Origin: an uncultured bacterium
GTDB taxonomy: Bacteria > Bacillota > Clostridia > Christensenellales > HGM11417
Assembly (NCBI GenBank): GCA_905215695.1
Contig: CAJMQN010000006.1
Span: 62,001-126,000, forward strand
Reading direction: 5' to 3'
DNA length: 64,000 nucleotides
The notes beneath the pieces are model-generated. The model saw only the letters and a list, made by a program, of their open reading frames with translations, did not search any database and was not told where the DNA came from. The position numbers were made by a program, and so were the translations under genes. Position 1 is the stretch's first letter; the number at the start of each line of letters is the position of its first letter. Shown here piece after piece: positions 54,001-61,091 of the stretch.

Positions 54001-55106
54001 TCTCTGTGGGCGAAACGGCGCTCAAATTTAACGGAAAGACGGTCGCTGAGCTCAATGCGGTGGAAACGGTCGTAACTCTCGAATGGGTCTCTGTGACAGA
54101 GCTGAAATATACCATCGCAAAATCTGCGCTCTCCGACGGCAAACTCAACCTGAAAATCGAAAAAGGTTTTGTGTTCCCGAACGGAGAGAGCCTTGGGGCG
54201 GAAACATTGCTGTACTATGATTTCGGCGAGGCGTTCTGGCTCAAAAATTCTTCTCCGATTGAAAAAGAGGTTTGGGAGGGCGTGCTTCCCGACAGCGTGG
54301 AGAAACCTGTCGCGCAGGCGGGCGGAGCATACATGATTGCGGTCAACTTCAAGAGCAACCTTGTCTCGCCCGAAAATTCTTATCTGCGTCTCGCAAATGT
54401 TGCGTTGCCCGCAAATACTCTGTTGGCGAGGACGCAAGCGCATGTTCCCGGCTATTATTACGACGCGGAGATTCTTGAATTCATGATTCGTTTCGGAGTG
54501 CGCGACTCTGTCCTCGACGGAATCCGTCTAAATGGCAAAAGCCTGCGCGAGATGATGGCGGAAGAGACTTCCGAAGCCCTCGCAAAGGACTGCCTCCAAG
54601 TGGATTTCCGAGGGAGTCAGCTCCTCATCTTCGTGACAGGGGAGAGCAAGTTCAAAATAACAGACCCCGAGGGCATGGAACTTGAGCTTTTGAAAAATCT
54701 TTCCTTCCAATCCGGCAAGTGGCTGAACGCAGACTCGAAATACGTTTACCGTTCGGGAGAATGGAGGACGGAGGACAGCGAAGAACCGACGCCCGACCCG
54801 GATAAAACTGCGGCGGAAGCGGTGGTTGCGCTCATTGATGCGATTCCCGCAGACATAACGCTTTCGGATAAGTCCAAGGTATCCGCGGCGCGGGCAGCTT
54901 ATGACGCTTTGACCGCCGCGCAGAAGGAGCTTGTTCCCTCGGCAAAGCTCAACAAACTCACAAGCGCGGAGACGGCGCTCCGCGCACTCGAGTCGCCCGA
55001 TGAACCGAAAGGCGGGTGCGGCGGCTGCGGCAAGGGAGGAAGTTCGGCATTGCTGTCCGTTCTGCTCCTGCTCGGCGGCTTGGCGTTCGTAGGAAAAATC
55101 AGATAG
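51051..55106 (+). CDS. Giant secreted repeat protein with Gly/Cys C-terminal signal
   Basis: This 1351-residue protein has a signal peptide (about 1-34). Its body consists of about eight repeats of 115-175 residues, each ending in a phrase like YGRxGVWxE (near residues 276, 402, 540, 674, 804, 939, 1054 and 1230), often preceded by an LxLPGGL segment. A three-helix domain (about 1245-1320, ARAAYDALTAAQKELV) follows, as in many Gram-positive surface proteins. The end is GGCGGCGKGG, a hydrophobic helix and KIR. It has no known catalytic motif and may bind glycans or form stalks. It is the last gene of operon 1. Confidence 0.7.
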   Translation: MAKKKIAILGLSLLFLVSVLTGLGLGVNRPASAADTLEIAGISGYEASGDRNDTTAIVNFSGTGAGAEGDDLTDVASVMDNILVNNASLSAIQSAGQLKSVTRGPGFSVKIVVNSQVHTFLMTLKAGLTLDGFTLTADAVYEKAADNSFSLRREEPAAAKVLYIGSQAFYYSSLPTPEVAKAFFLVFNKPGTDTEADLVDMRTRILYSDGQGNEQPVYDLYRNGGYFNGEVQFGMMQYVVYMPSAYQVAGATLTVPAGLSLADGVKTAAEQIFTFDGNKWTETTEPPESAEEVTVTKIQSIGANGDYWRVKVFFSDPGENADTEGKALYKLRREVKLNGALGIPEGDADSIVNSIYFDEVEGVATGNLNLYFKGYKPGEMNTLELPGGLNFAGGKVMTESAVFYNQSGNLWYEKQSDALPPTATSAVEGGTSEYDGETYRQLLITFDWTGSNGAALYSSLFPWLHRVTLNGELINAESYADLDAAGSGVKYYGSSYFDSQNMRVLKCYFPESLRSGGIDELVLPAGLRLDNEKDTKEKTFYGYRGGWYNTREEAENAKANILGVTTKNIYELNRDGDQIHDSDAYMVVGIRFDRAGANDISSDATALSVLRAGVLFNGKPLTGNLVNSCYFEDSDSQILKFWLPYSNCNFDGYDTLYVPGGYTLSGGYVEEGKTFYGRAGVWQESAEGLPQWNFATLDKLYDPGIPRNADDGTVLRDVEIYFTTPGNNSAHESILTLWFLQRNMTLNGEKMYKAGNGFYFDDNNLYRFFARTADSLRRSDGTPDELYLPGPFMVGDKIFPGGVTYYGRYGVWSEDASELPAVTETGKVCEVVEQGQEEGFFRLVKLKFDISAAASDGQANVDVPGYALYELRRGIRINGNPIREEVMNSAYFNPEAEYNWQWFVVWLHQSDRNSSGYDELYIPGGLWMKDGKRTGEGQTLYFYENAWHLEKPALKPSFTELAGDEFLEGSILFNRPAAETGDEFSVGETALKFNGKTVAELNAVETVVTLEWVSVTELKYTIAKSALSDGKLNLKIEKGFVFPNGESLGAETLLYYDFGEAFWLKNSSPIEKEVWEGVLPDSVEKPVAQAGGAYMIAVNFKSNLVSPENSYLRLANVALPANTLLARTQAHVPGYYYDAEILEFMIRFGVRDSVLDGIRLNGKSLREMMAEETSEALAKDCLQVDFRGSQLLIFVTGESKFKITDPEGMELELLKNLSFQSGKWLNADSKYVYRSGEWRTEDSEEPTPDPDKTAAEAVVALIDAIPADITLSDKSKVSAARAAYDALTAAQKELVPSAKLNKLTSAETALRALESPDEPKGGCGGCGKGGSSALLSVLLLLGGLAFVGKIR

Positions 55107-55113
55107 AACAGAA

Positions 55114-55150
55114 CAGGGGCGGAGGATTTCCTTCCGTCCCTTTCGTTTTT
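55114..55150 (+). terminator. Terminator after operon 1
   Basis: A GGGGCGGA arm (from about 55116) pairs with TCCGTCCC (to about 55140) with inner pairs, followed by TTTCGTTTTT. Confidence 0.7.
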
Positions 55151-55211
55151 ATCACAATGCGCGAAATATTTTTCAAAAGTTACGCATTTTGCGCGCAAAC
55201 AAAAAAAAGGA

Positions 55212-55240
55212 TTGACCTTGCGGTGGAGCACCGCTATAAT
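55212..55240 (+). promoter_or_regulatory. Promoter with a palindrome in its spacer, before the Gfo/Idh-GH13 pair
   Basis: TTGACC (55212-55217) and TATAAT (55235-55240) are 17 bp apart. Nearly the whole spacer is the perfect palindrome GCGGTG-GAG-CACCGC (55220-55234), a likely operator. Confidence 0.8.
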
Positions 55241-55268
55241 AGAGAATGAATTTGCAGGGAGGAAAGAG

Positions 55269-56291
55269 ATGAGAAAGGTAAAATGGGGCATCGTAGGAAG
55301 CGGCGGTATCGCGGAGCGCAGGACGATTCCGGGGCTGTTGAAGTGCGAAAACGCGGAGCTTGCCGCGTGTATGGACAGGGACGGGAACGCCGCCCGGCGG
55401 GTGGCGGATCAATTCGGGGCAAAGCTCGCATGCACGGAACTCGGCGAACTGCTTGCCGCGGAACTCGACGCGGTGTATATTGCGACGCCCGTATTCGCGC
55501 ACGAGGAGCAGGCGCGCGCCGCGCTCGCCGCGGGCAAGCATGTGCTCGTCGAAAAGCCGCTCGCCATGAACGCGCTTTCGGCGGCAAGCCTTGTGGAGAG
55601 CTTTCGGGAGAAAAACCTGCTGCTGATGGCGGGGTATATGATGCGTTACCACAACCTGCACGGAGAGATGAAGCGCATTCTCTCGGAAGGCGGCATCGGT
55701 ACGCCCGTGAGCGCGGATTTACAGTTCTCTTGTTGGTATCCTCGAGTGTCGGGGAGCTGGCGACAGGACAGGGCAAAGGGGGGCGGCGGCGCGGTCATGG
55801 ACCTCGGCGTGCACTGCCTTGACCTGCTGTCCTGGTTGACCGACGCCAAAGTGAAAGAGGTAAAGGCTTTTTGCGCGAATCAGGTGCAGGATTACGAGGT
55901 CGAGGACGGCGCGAATATCCTTTTGACCCTTGAAAACGGGATTCTCGCCCGGGTGCAGGTCAACTTCAACGTGCCGGACGCCCTTCCCTCGCGGGTGGAG
56001 CTGAAGGGCACTGCGGGCGCTCTCGTCGCCGAGGGCACTCTCGGGCAGACGGAAAGCGGCAGTCTGACCTGGCTCTACGCGCCGCAGAAGAGCTACGACG
56101 CGGCGCAGAATAACCCCGAACCCCGAAAAACCGTCTTTCCCGGCGGAGGCGGGGATATTTACGCAAAGCAGGTCGCGGACTTTTCCCGGCGGGTGCTTGA
56201 GAAAAATTTTGACTGTTCATTTGCGGAGAGTTCCGTCGAGGTACAGCGATTGGTTCAGGAAATATACAGAAATTCGGAGGAAGGAAAATGA
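55269..56291 (+). CDS. Gfo/Idh/MocA family oxidoreductase
   Basis: This 340-residue protein has a Rossmann start KWGIVGSGGIAERRTIPGL, the motif VEKPLAMN, and a C-terminal domain with GGGAVMDLGVHCLDLLSWL. GGGAGGAAA precedes the ATG at 55269. It overlaps the GH13 gene by four bases (ATGA), so both likely act on one sugar, perhaps an oxidised or keto glucoside; some glycosidases use a redox-assisted route, but no such pairing is proven here. Confidence 0.92.
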   Translation: MRKVKWGIVGSGGIAERRTIPGLLKCENAELAACMDRDGNAARRVADQFGAKLACTELGELLAAELDAVYIATPVFAHEEQARAALAAGKHVLVEKPLAMNALSAASLVESFREKNLLLMAGYMMRYHNLHGEMKRILSEGGIGTPVSADLQFSCWYPRVSGSWRQDRAKGGGGAVMDLGVHCLDLLSWLTDAKVKEVKAFCANQVQDYEVEDGANILLTLENGILARVQVNFNVPDALPSRVELKGTAGALVAEGTLGQTESGSLTWLYAPQKSYDAAQNNPEPRKTVFPGGGGDIYAKQVADFSRRVLEKNFDCSFAESSVEVQRLVQEIYRNSEEGK

Positions 56292-57877
56292 ACAAGTGGC
56301 TGAAGGACGCAATTATCTATCAGGTTTATCCGCTGACCTTCTGCGACGCAAACGGGGACGGAATCGGCGACCTTGCGGGCGTGGAGAGCAAGCTTGACTA
56401 TATCAAAGACCTTGGGGCGGACGTTATCTGGCTGAATCCCATCTATCCCTCGACCTTTACGGACGGCGGGTACGACGTGACGGAATTCTGCGATATCGAC
56501 CCGCGCTTCGGCACGCTCGAGGATTTCGACTCCTTGGTTGCGGCGTGCAAGAAGAGGGGGCTTCGTCTCGTTCTCGACTTCGTGCCCGGACATACCTCTT
56601 ACAAACATCCGTGGTTCGAGAAATCCGCGACCTTCGAGCCGAACGAGTATTGGGACCGCTACATTTGGACGGACAGCGTTTTCAATAAGTACGCGGACAA
56701 ATCCATTCACGGCTTTTACGACCGCGACGGGGGATATGTGGTCAACTATTACGCCACGCAGCCCGCGCTGAACTACGGTTTCAATCGATTGACCGACCGT
56801 GCTCCCGAAAGTCCCTACGACTGCGGGGACAAGTGGAAGATGCACTACACGGACCCCCGACTCAAACCTCTGCGCGAGGGGATTGTTGCCGCGCTGAAAT
56901 TCTGGCTGGACCGGGGAATCGACGGATTCCGCATGGACTGCGCGAATTCTCTTGTCAAGGAGTGCCTGCCCAATTCGCCCCGGGACGAGGATCTCGAGGG
57001 ACTTTTGTGGGTGTGGAAAGAAATATTCGCCGCTCTGCGCCCCGCCTATCCCGACGCCATGTTCATCGCGGAATGGATTTGCCCGGAAAATTCCGTGGGT
57101 AAGGCGGGATTTGACCTCGACTACTTCGGGCACGACATGCCTTGGTACAACGCGCTCTTCCGCAACACGCCGGGTTCCAACATTCTGCGCGGACTCGAGC
57201 GCGGCGAAAACTATTTTTCGGAGAAGGGCGCGGGGTCGGTCTCGGAATTTCTGCGGTACTGCGAGAGCCTTTGGACAAAATTGGACGGAAAGGGATATTT
57301 CTCTGTGCCGAGCGGGTACCACGACGTCATACGGCTCGCAAAGAACAAGACCGAATCGGAATTAAAGACGGCGTTTGCCTTTCTTTTGACCTTCAAGCAC
57401 GTACCGCTCGTGTATTACGGGGACGAAATCGGCATGACCCAACGCGAGAACATCAACCGTGACGGCGGATACGTCCGCACGGGTGCGCGCACGCCCATGC
57501 AGTGGACGGACGGAAAGAACCGCGGGTTCTCTTCTGCGCCCGAAAAAGACCTCTATCTGCCCGTAAACGGGAATGCGGGGGAATCCGTCGAGTCGCAAAA
57601 AGCGCGTCCGGATTCGTTGTACAATCTCGTCAAGAGACTGACAGCCCTTCGCAAGGCGCACGCCGCCCTGTGCGCGGACGGGTGTATCCGAATTCTCGCG
57701 GAAGGGTATCCGCTTTGCTACGAACGGTTTGACGGGGAAGAACGTTTTTTGGTCTGCGTCAATCCGTCGGCGGAGTCCCGTCCGATTGTCGGGGCGTATT
57801 CGGAAATCGTTTATGCAGAGCATTTTGACGAAAAAAATCGCGAATTGAGCGGGGGCGGAATCCTGATTGCGCGTTAA
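56288..57877 (+). CDS. GH13 alpha-glucosidase (oligo-1,6-glucosidase-like)
   Basis: This 529-residue enzyme has the GH13 regions: I DFVPGHTS, II GFRMDCANS with the nucleophile Asp, III FIAEWICPE with the acid/base Glu, and V region VPLVYYGDEIGM. Region IV, normally NHD, reads YHD (SGYHDVIRLA); the catalytic Asp is kept. There is no signal peptide, so the enzyme works on imported alpha-glucosides. A beta-sandwich C-terminal domain follows. It is translationally coupled to the oxidoreductase before it. Confidence 0.92.
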   Translation: MNKWLKDAIIYQVYPLTFCDANGDGIGDLAGVESKLDYIKDLGADVIWLNPIYPSTFTDGGYDVTEFCDIDPRFGTLEDFDSLVAACKKRGLRLVLDFVPGHTSYKHPWFEKSATFEPNEYWDRYIWTDSVFNKYADKSIHGFYDRDGGYVVNYYATQPALNYGFNRLTDRAPESPYDCGDKWKMHYTDPRLKPLREGIVAALKFWLDRGIDGFRMDCANSLVKECLPNSPRDEDLEGLLWVWKEIFAALRPAYPDAMFIAEWICPENSVGKAGFDLDYFGHDMPWYNALFRNTPGSNILRGLERGENYFSEKGAGSVSEFLRYCESLWTKLDGKGYFSVPSGYHDVIRLAKNKTESELKTAFAFLLTFKHVPLVYYGDEIGMTQRENINRDGGYVRTGARTPMQWTDGKNRGFSSAPEKDLYLPVNGNAGESVESQKARPDSLYNLVKRLTALRKAHAALCADGCIRILAEGYPLCYERFDGEERFLVCVNPSAESRPIVGAYSEIVYAEHFDEKNRELSGGGILIAR

Positions 57878-57956
57878 AACCGCTCGATAACCGCAAAAAA
57901 ATACGTAAAAATCGATTAAAAACGCATCAAAAAACAACGGATTAGAATTTGATTCT

Positions 57957-57999
57957 AAAAAATGTGAGACTTTTTGGCCAAAAAGTCTCACATTTTTTT
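57957..57999. terminator. Perfect bidirectional terminator between GH13 and araC 2
   Basis: A 42 bp perfect palindrome (57957-57998) centred on GGCC, with A tract on one side and T tract on the other, separates convergent genes. A second palindrome, TTAGAAT-TTG-ATTCTAA (57942-57958), directly precedes it. Confidence 0.9.
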
Positions 58000-58768
58000 A
58001 TCGAATCTGTTTTTCGCTGTCTTTGAGCGCGCGATAGTAACTGCTCAAACTGTTGAACCCGCATTCGGTCGCAATCTCGAGGACGGTATCTTTGCCGTCG
58101 TTTTTCTCAATCCGTTCCCTGACGAGCCGAAGCCTTGCGCGGTTGAGATACTCCTTTAGATGCATGCCTGTCACGCGGTTAAACATGGAGGAAAAATAAT
58201 TTTTACAATAACCGAATTCGCCTGCGAGCCCTTCGAGCGTGAGCGGTTCTGCGGCATGTTCGTCGATATAGCGCAGAATCTGCGCGGCGGCGGCGTCCTT
58301 TGCGTCCGGTCTGCGGTCGGCGGGGTAAACGGTCGCGAGCAGTCCGAGAAGGTAGGTCGCGAGCCCGTAGCGCATGAGCGCGTCCGCGTCCTGCCATTTC
58401 ACGCGCATGACCTCGAGCCAATCGAAAACTTCGGGCGTAATCTCCGAAACGGGCAGAAAACTGCGGAAAATTCCTCCGTGCATGTTGAAAAACCGCCGCA
58501 GAAGATTTTGGGAAATCAGCATGACATAGACCTCGTTCTCTTCGCCGCAGCGGTAGTGATGAACGTGGTAACTCGGAACAACGGCAATTTCGCCCGCCTC
58601 GAGAACTTTCGAGACGCCGTTGACAAAGACCTCCGCGCGTCCGGACTTGACGAAAAAGAATTCTGTTGTGAGATGAAAATGCGCACAGCAGTTGTCGCCG
58701 AAACTGTGCCTGAAGTAGAGATAGTCCGCGTGGTCCGCCTCGCGCTCATAGATACAATCCGCTTTCAT
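57998..58768 (-). CDS. AraC family regulator 2 (cupin plus AraC HTH)
   Basis: This 256-residue paralogue of AraC 1 has the same layout: a cupin sensor (CAHFHLTTEFFFVKSGRAEVF, AGEIAVVPSYHVHHY) and a two-part HTH (LTLEGLAGEFGYCKNYFSSMFNRVTGMHL). It is divergent from the unknown TIM-barrel gene at 58970 and near transporter operon 2. Its start codon lies only seven bases from an extended -10 box (TGCTATAAT), without a ribosome site, suggesting a leaderless mRNA. Confidence 0.92.
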   Translation of the reverse strand: MKADCIYEREADHADYLYFRHSFGDNCCAHFHLTTEFFFVKSGRAEVFVNGVSKVLEAGEIAVVPSYHVHHYRCGEENEVYVMLISQNLLRRFFNMHGGIFRSFLPVSEITPEVFDWLEVMRVKWQDADALMRYGLATYLLGLLATVYPADRRPDAKDAAAAQILRYIDEHAAEPLTLEGLAGEFGYCKNYFSSMFNRVTGMHLKEYLNRARLRLVRERIEKNDGKDTVLEIATECGFNSLSSYYRALKDSEKQIR

Positions 58769-58775
58769 AGAATTT

Positions 58776-58784
58776 ATTATAGCA
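58776..58784 (-). promoter_or_regulatory. Extended -10 promoter of araC 2 (leaderless)
   Basis: On the - strand TGCTATAAT (complement of 58776-58784) is followed by seven bases and the ATG. No good -35 is seen, which suits an extended -10 or activator-dependent promoter. Confidence 0.65.
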
Positions 58785-58889
58785 TAGGAAGCGTGTTTTG
58801 TGCGCTATTTTCTTACAAAATAGGGTAGAAAATAATGTGTCAATCGAGAAATTAAGGAAAATATTGGTATCCTTGCGGAAAGTTAGGGA

Positions 58890-58918
58890 TTTACAAGCGG
58901 TTTGCAATCGCTTATAAT
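58890..58918 (+). promoter_or_regulatory. Promoter of the gene at 58970, with dyad in spacer
   Basis: TTTACA (58890-58895) and TATAAT (58913-58918) are 17 bp apart. The spacer contains the dyad AAGCG-N9-CGCTT (58895-58913), a candidate operator. Confidence 0.75.
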
Positions 58919-58969
58919 AGGGGGGAACTCGGACAGGGAAACAATCTTGGATTTTGTGGGGAGGACGAG

Positions 58970-60964
58970 ATGGGAGGCGAAGGTATAGCGGGCGAAAAAT
59001 GGTGTTGGATTGAGCTGATTGGATTTGACAGGGACAGCCCGGATTATGCCGTGGGAGAATTTTTGAAAAAGTTCGGCGGTGCTCCCGCGGGGGTATCCCT
59101 GCTCTTTGCGGACATCGGTTTTGTGCTGGGACACAGGAGTAACGGAGAGTATGCGTTCCGCCCCTGCGACTGTGTTTACGGAAAGAAGAATCGCAATGAG
59201 GAGCGGGAACGGCAGGCGTGGACCAGCCGAGACCTTGCGGAGTTGATTGCCCAACTACAGGCGCGGGGCATCAAGGTCTATCTCTCGTTTTTTAACTTTG
59301 CGAAGGATAATATAGCCGGAGAAATCGACCTTTTACCCCTTCGGGAGCGGGACCGATTCGGCAACTATCGGGATTCTATCTTTGTGCTTAAGCACACCGC
59401 GGACGGTAAAGCCTTTTCGCGCACGCTTTTTCCAAAACTTCGTCAGGTCGTGCGGGACTTCGGATTTGACGGCGTACAGATTGCGGACGGCATCTCAAGC
59501 GCGCGATACTCCGTGGAGGCGGGGGACTTTTCGGATGATATTGTCGGACGATTTTTCGCGGCAGAGGGAATTACGGGGCTACCTGTCCGCTGCGACGGTT
59601 CAGAGGAATACGGCGTTCGGCGGGAAAAAATTCTTTCGCGATATCGGCTTTCCTGGACAAAGTTTCTCATGGGGCTTTGGAAGGAATATTATGCGGATAT
59701 GCACCGGGAATTGGCAGGCGTTCCGCTCCTAATCAACAGCTTTTGGACGCGCGACCCCTTTGAGGCGATGTACCGATACGGTATCGACTACCGGGACTGT
59801 ATTCAAAAGGGAGACCGGCTCATGATTGAGGAAGTTTCCGCGACGAGAAGAATTCTCGCAGACGAGGACCAAGGGAACTTCTATTTGTCCCTTGCCGAGC
59901 GCGATTTCTTTCACTATGAATTTTACCTCATGCAGATGTCAATAAAATGCTGTTTGCCCCAGAACAGACAGCTTACTCTGACACCTATTAAGGATACGAC
60001 AGAACAGTGGGATATTCTCAGGCATGCGCCCATGGAGCTCGCCCGGGCTATTTATCGCAGAAATAACGGGTTTGTTACGCGGAATGGAAAACTTGTCCGA
60101 TATTCGGATGGACCGCTGTACTGCCTTTCGGATGGTGTGCCCGAGGAGAACTGGCGGTATCTCGAAGGGCTGGAGCGTATGCGGCTCGATACGCCGGACG
60201 CCGCCGAGGGAATGACTCTGCTTTGGTCGGATACGCGGTTGGACAGAGAATTCGAGGAATACGGAAGTACAAGAAATTATACAGCGACGGCGATTCACAA
60301 TGCGCTGATTTCTGCGGGACTCAGCGTGAGTGCGATGGCGCGTGCGGACGAGTTGGAGGGATTGAAAACGCCGCTGCTCATTGCGAACCCCGGTTTTCTT
60401 TCCGAATCGGAACGGGACGCTGTGCGGAGATGCGGCGCGCCGGTTATGACAGTCGGCTTTGGAGAACTCGGCGGAGAGGCGGTGTGGACGGCGGAGATCG
60501 GGGATTTTTCTTGTCGGCTGTACGGCGGAAAACCGCCCGAAGAGGATTGGGAGAAACCGCTCCGAAGTGTTCTTGCAGAGTTTGATTTTTCGCCCTGCGA
60601 ACAGTCGGCTTTCGACGCGGAATTGGGAATATGGACTTATCCACTCCGATATCGGAGACTCCCGAAAGATTTTTTCTCCGCGCTTTCGCTGTTTGCGAAC
60701 CGGTATTTCGGATTTCCGCACACGGACTGCCCGAAAAAGCGGTGCAAGGTCACCGGATTTCGGCGGGGGGAGAAACTATTTCTGATTCTGAGCAACGACG
60801 ACTATTTCTATATTATTCCCGAGGTGAAACTCGGGCGCAAAATCCGGTCTGCAAAATCGCTCGTTAAATACGACGGCTATGAGATTTTGTATGACGGCTG
60901 TACCTTCCGGGACAGAATCCCGCCGCGCGGCATGGATCTTGTTGAAATTATTTTTGATTCGTAA
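58970..60964 (+). CDS. Uncharacterised protein, probable TIM-barrel glycosidase-like enzyme
   Basis: I do not recognise a family. The protein has 664 residues and no signal peptide. The first 350 residues show a barrel-like alternation: GVSLLFADIGFVLG, GIKVYLSFFNFAKDN, FGFDGVQIADGISS, PLLINSFWTRDP and DRLMIEEVSA. Acidic residues at strand ends (E in MIEEVS, D in GVQIAD) would suit a glycosidase. The middle (about 370-510) is a flavodoxin- or GATase-like alpha/beta domain (TPLLIANPGFLSESERDAVRRCGAPVMTVG), as in beta-galactosidase trimerisation domains. A small beta domain ends the chain. It occupies the place that the GH20-like gene has in locus 1. GGGGAGG precedes the ATG. Confidence 0.55.
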   Translation: MGGEGIAGEKWCWIELIGFDRDSPDYAVGEFLKKFGGAPAGVSLLFADIGFVLGHRSNGEYAFRPCDCVYGKKNRNEERERQAWTSRDLAELIAQLQARGIKVYLSFFNFAKDNIAGEIDLLPLRERDRFGNYRDSIFVLKHTADGKAFSRTLFPKLRQVVRDFGFDGVQIADGISSARYSVEAGDFSDDIVGRFFAAEGITGLPVRCDGSEEYGVRREKILSRYRLSWTKFLMGLWKEYYADMHRELAGVPLLINSFWTRDPFEAMYRYGIDYRDCIQKGDRLMIEEVSATRRILADEDQGNFYLSLAERDFFHYEFYLMQMSIKCCLPQNRQLTLTPIKDTTEQWDILRHAPMELARAIYRRNNGFVTRNGKLVRYSDGPLYCLSDGVPEENWRYLEGLERMRLDTPDAAEGMTLLWSDTRLDREFEEYGSTRNYTATAIHNALISAGLSVSAMARADELEGLKTPLLIANPGFLSESERDAVRRCGAPVMTVGFGELGGEAVWTAEIGDFSCRLYGGKPPEEDWEKPLRSVLAEFDFSPCEQSAFDAELGIWTYPLRYRRLPKDFFSALSLFANRYFGFPHTDCPKKRCKVTGFRRGEKLFLILSNDDYFYIIPEVKLGRKIRSAKSLVKYDGYEILYDGCTFRDRIPPRGMDLVEIIFDS

Positions 60965-60966
60965 AA

Positions 60967-61070
60967 GCGTACCTTTCCGAAATTAAAAAATCACCCAAAA
61001 AAGCATAAAAAAAGCCCCGTTCCGAAGAGGAACAGAGCAAAATGTTTGGTACGGAAAGGTACACCTTTTA
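60967..61070. promoter_or_regulatory. Inverted GGTAC-type repeats before transporter operon 2
   Basis: GCGTACCTTTCCG (60967-60979) and, inverted, CGGAAAGGTACAC (61052-61064), which continues to CCTTTT so that AAAGGTACACCTTT is itself palindromic. The gap also has a GTTCC/GGAAC hairpin between them. This is the same plan as at 40809-40919; no clear promoter was found. Confidence 0.6.
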
Positions 61071-61091
61071 AAACGAGTAAGGGGGTCTCCA

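Noticed and set aside
57942..57999. Adjacent palindromes between GH13 and araC 2 read as an attachment site or origin
   Set aside because: The long palindrome has the A and T tails of a bidirectional terminator between convergent genes, and no integrase or replication gene is near.
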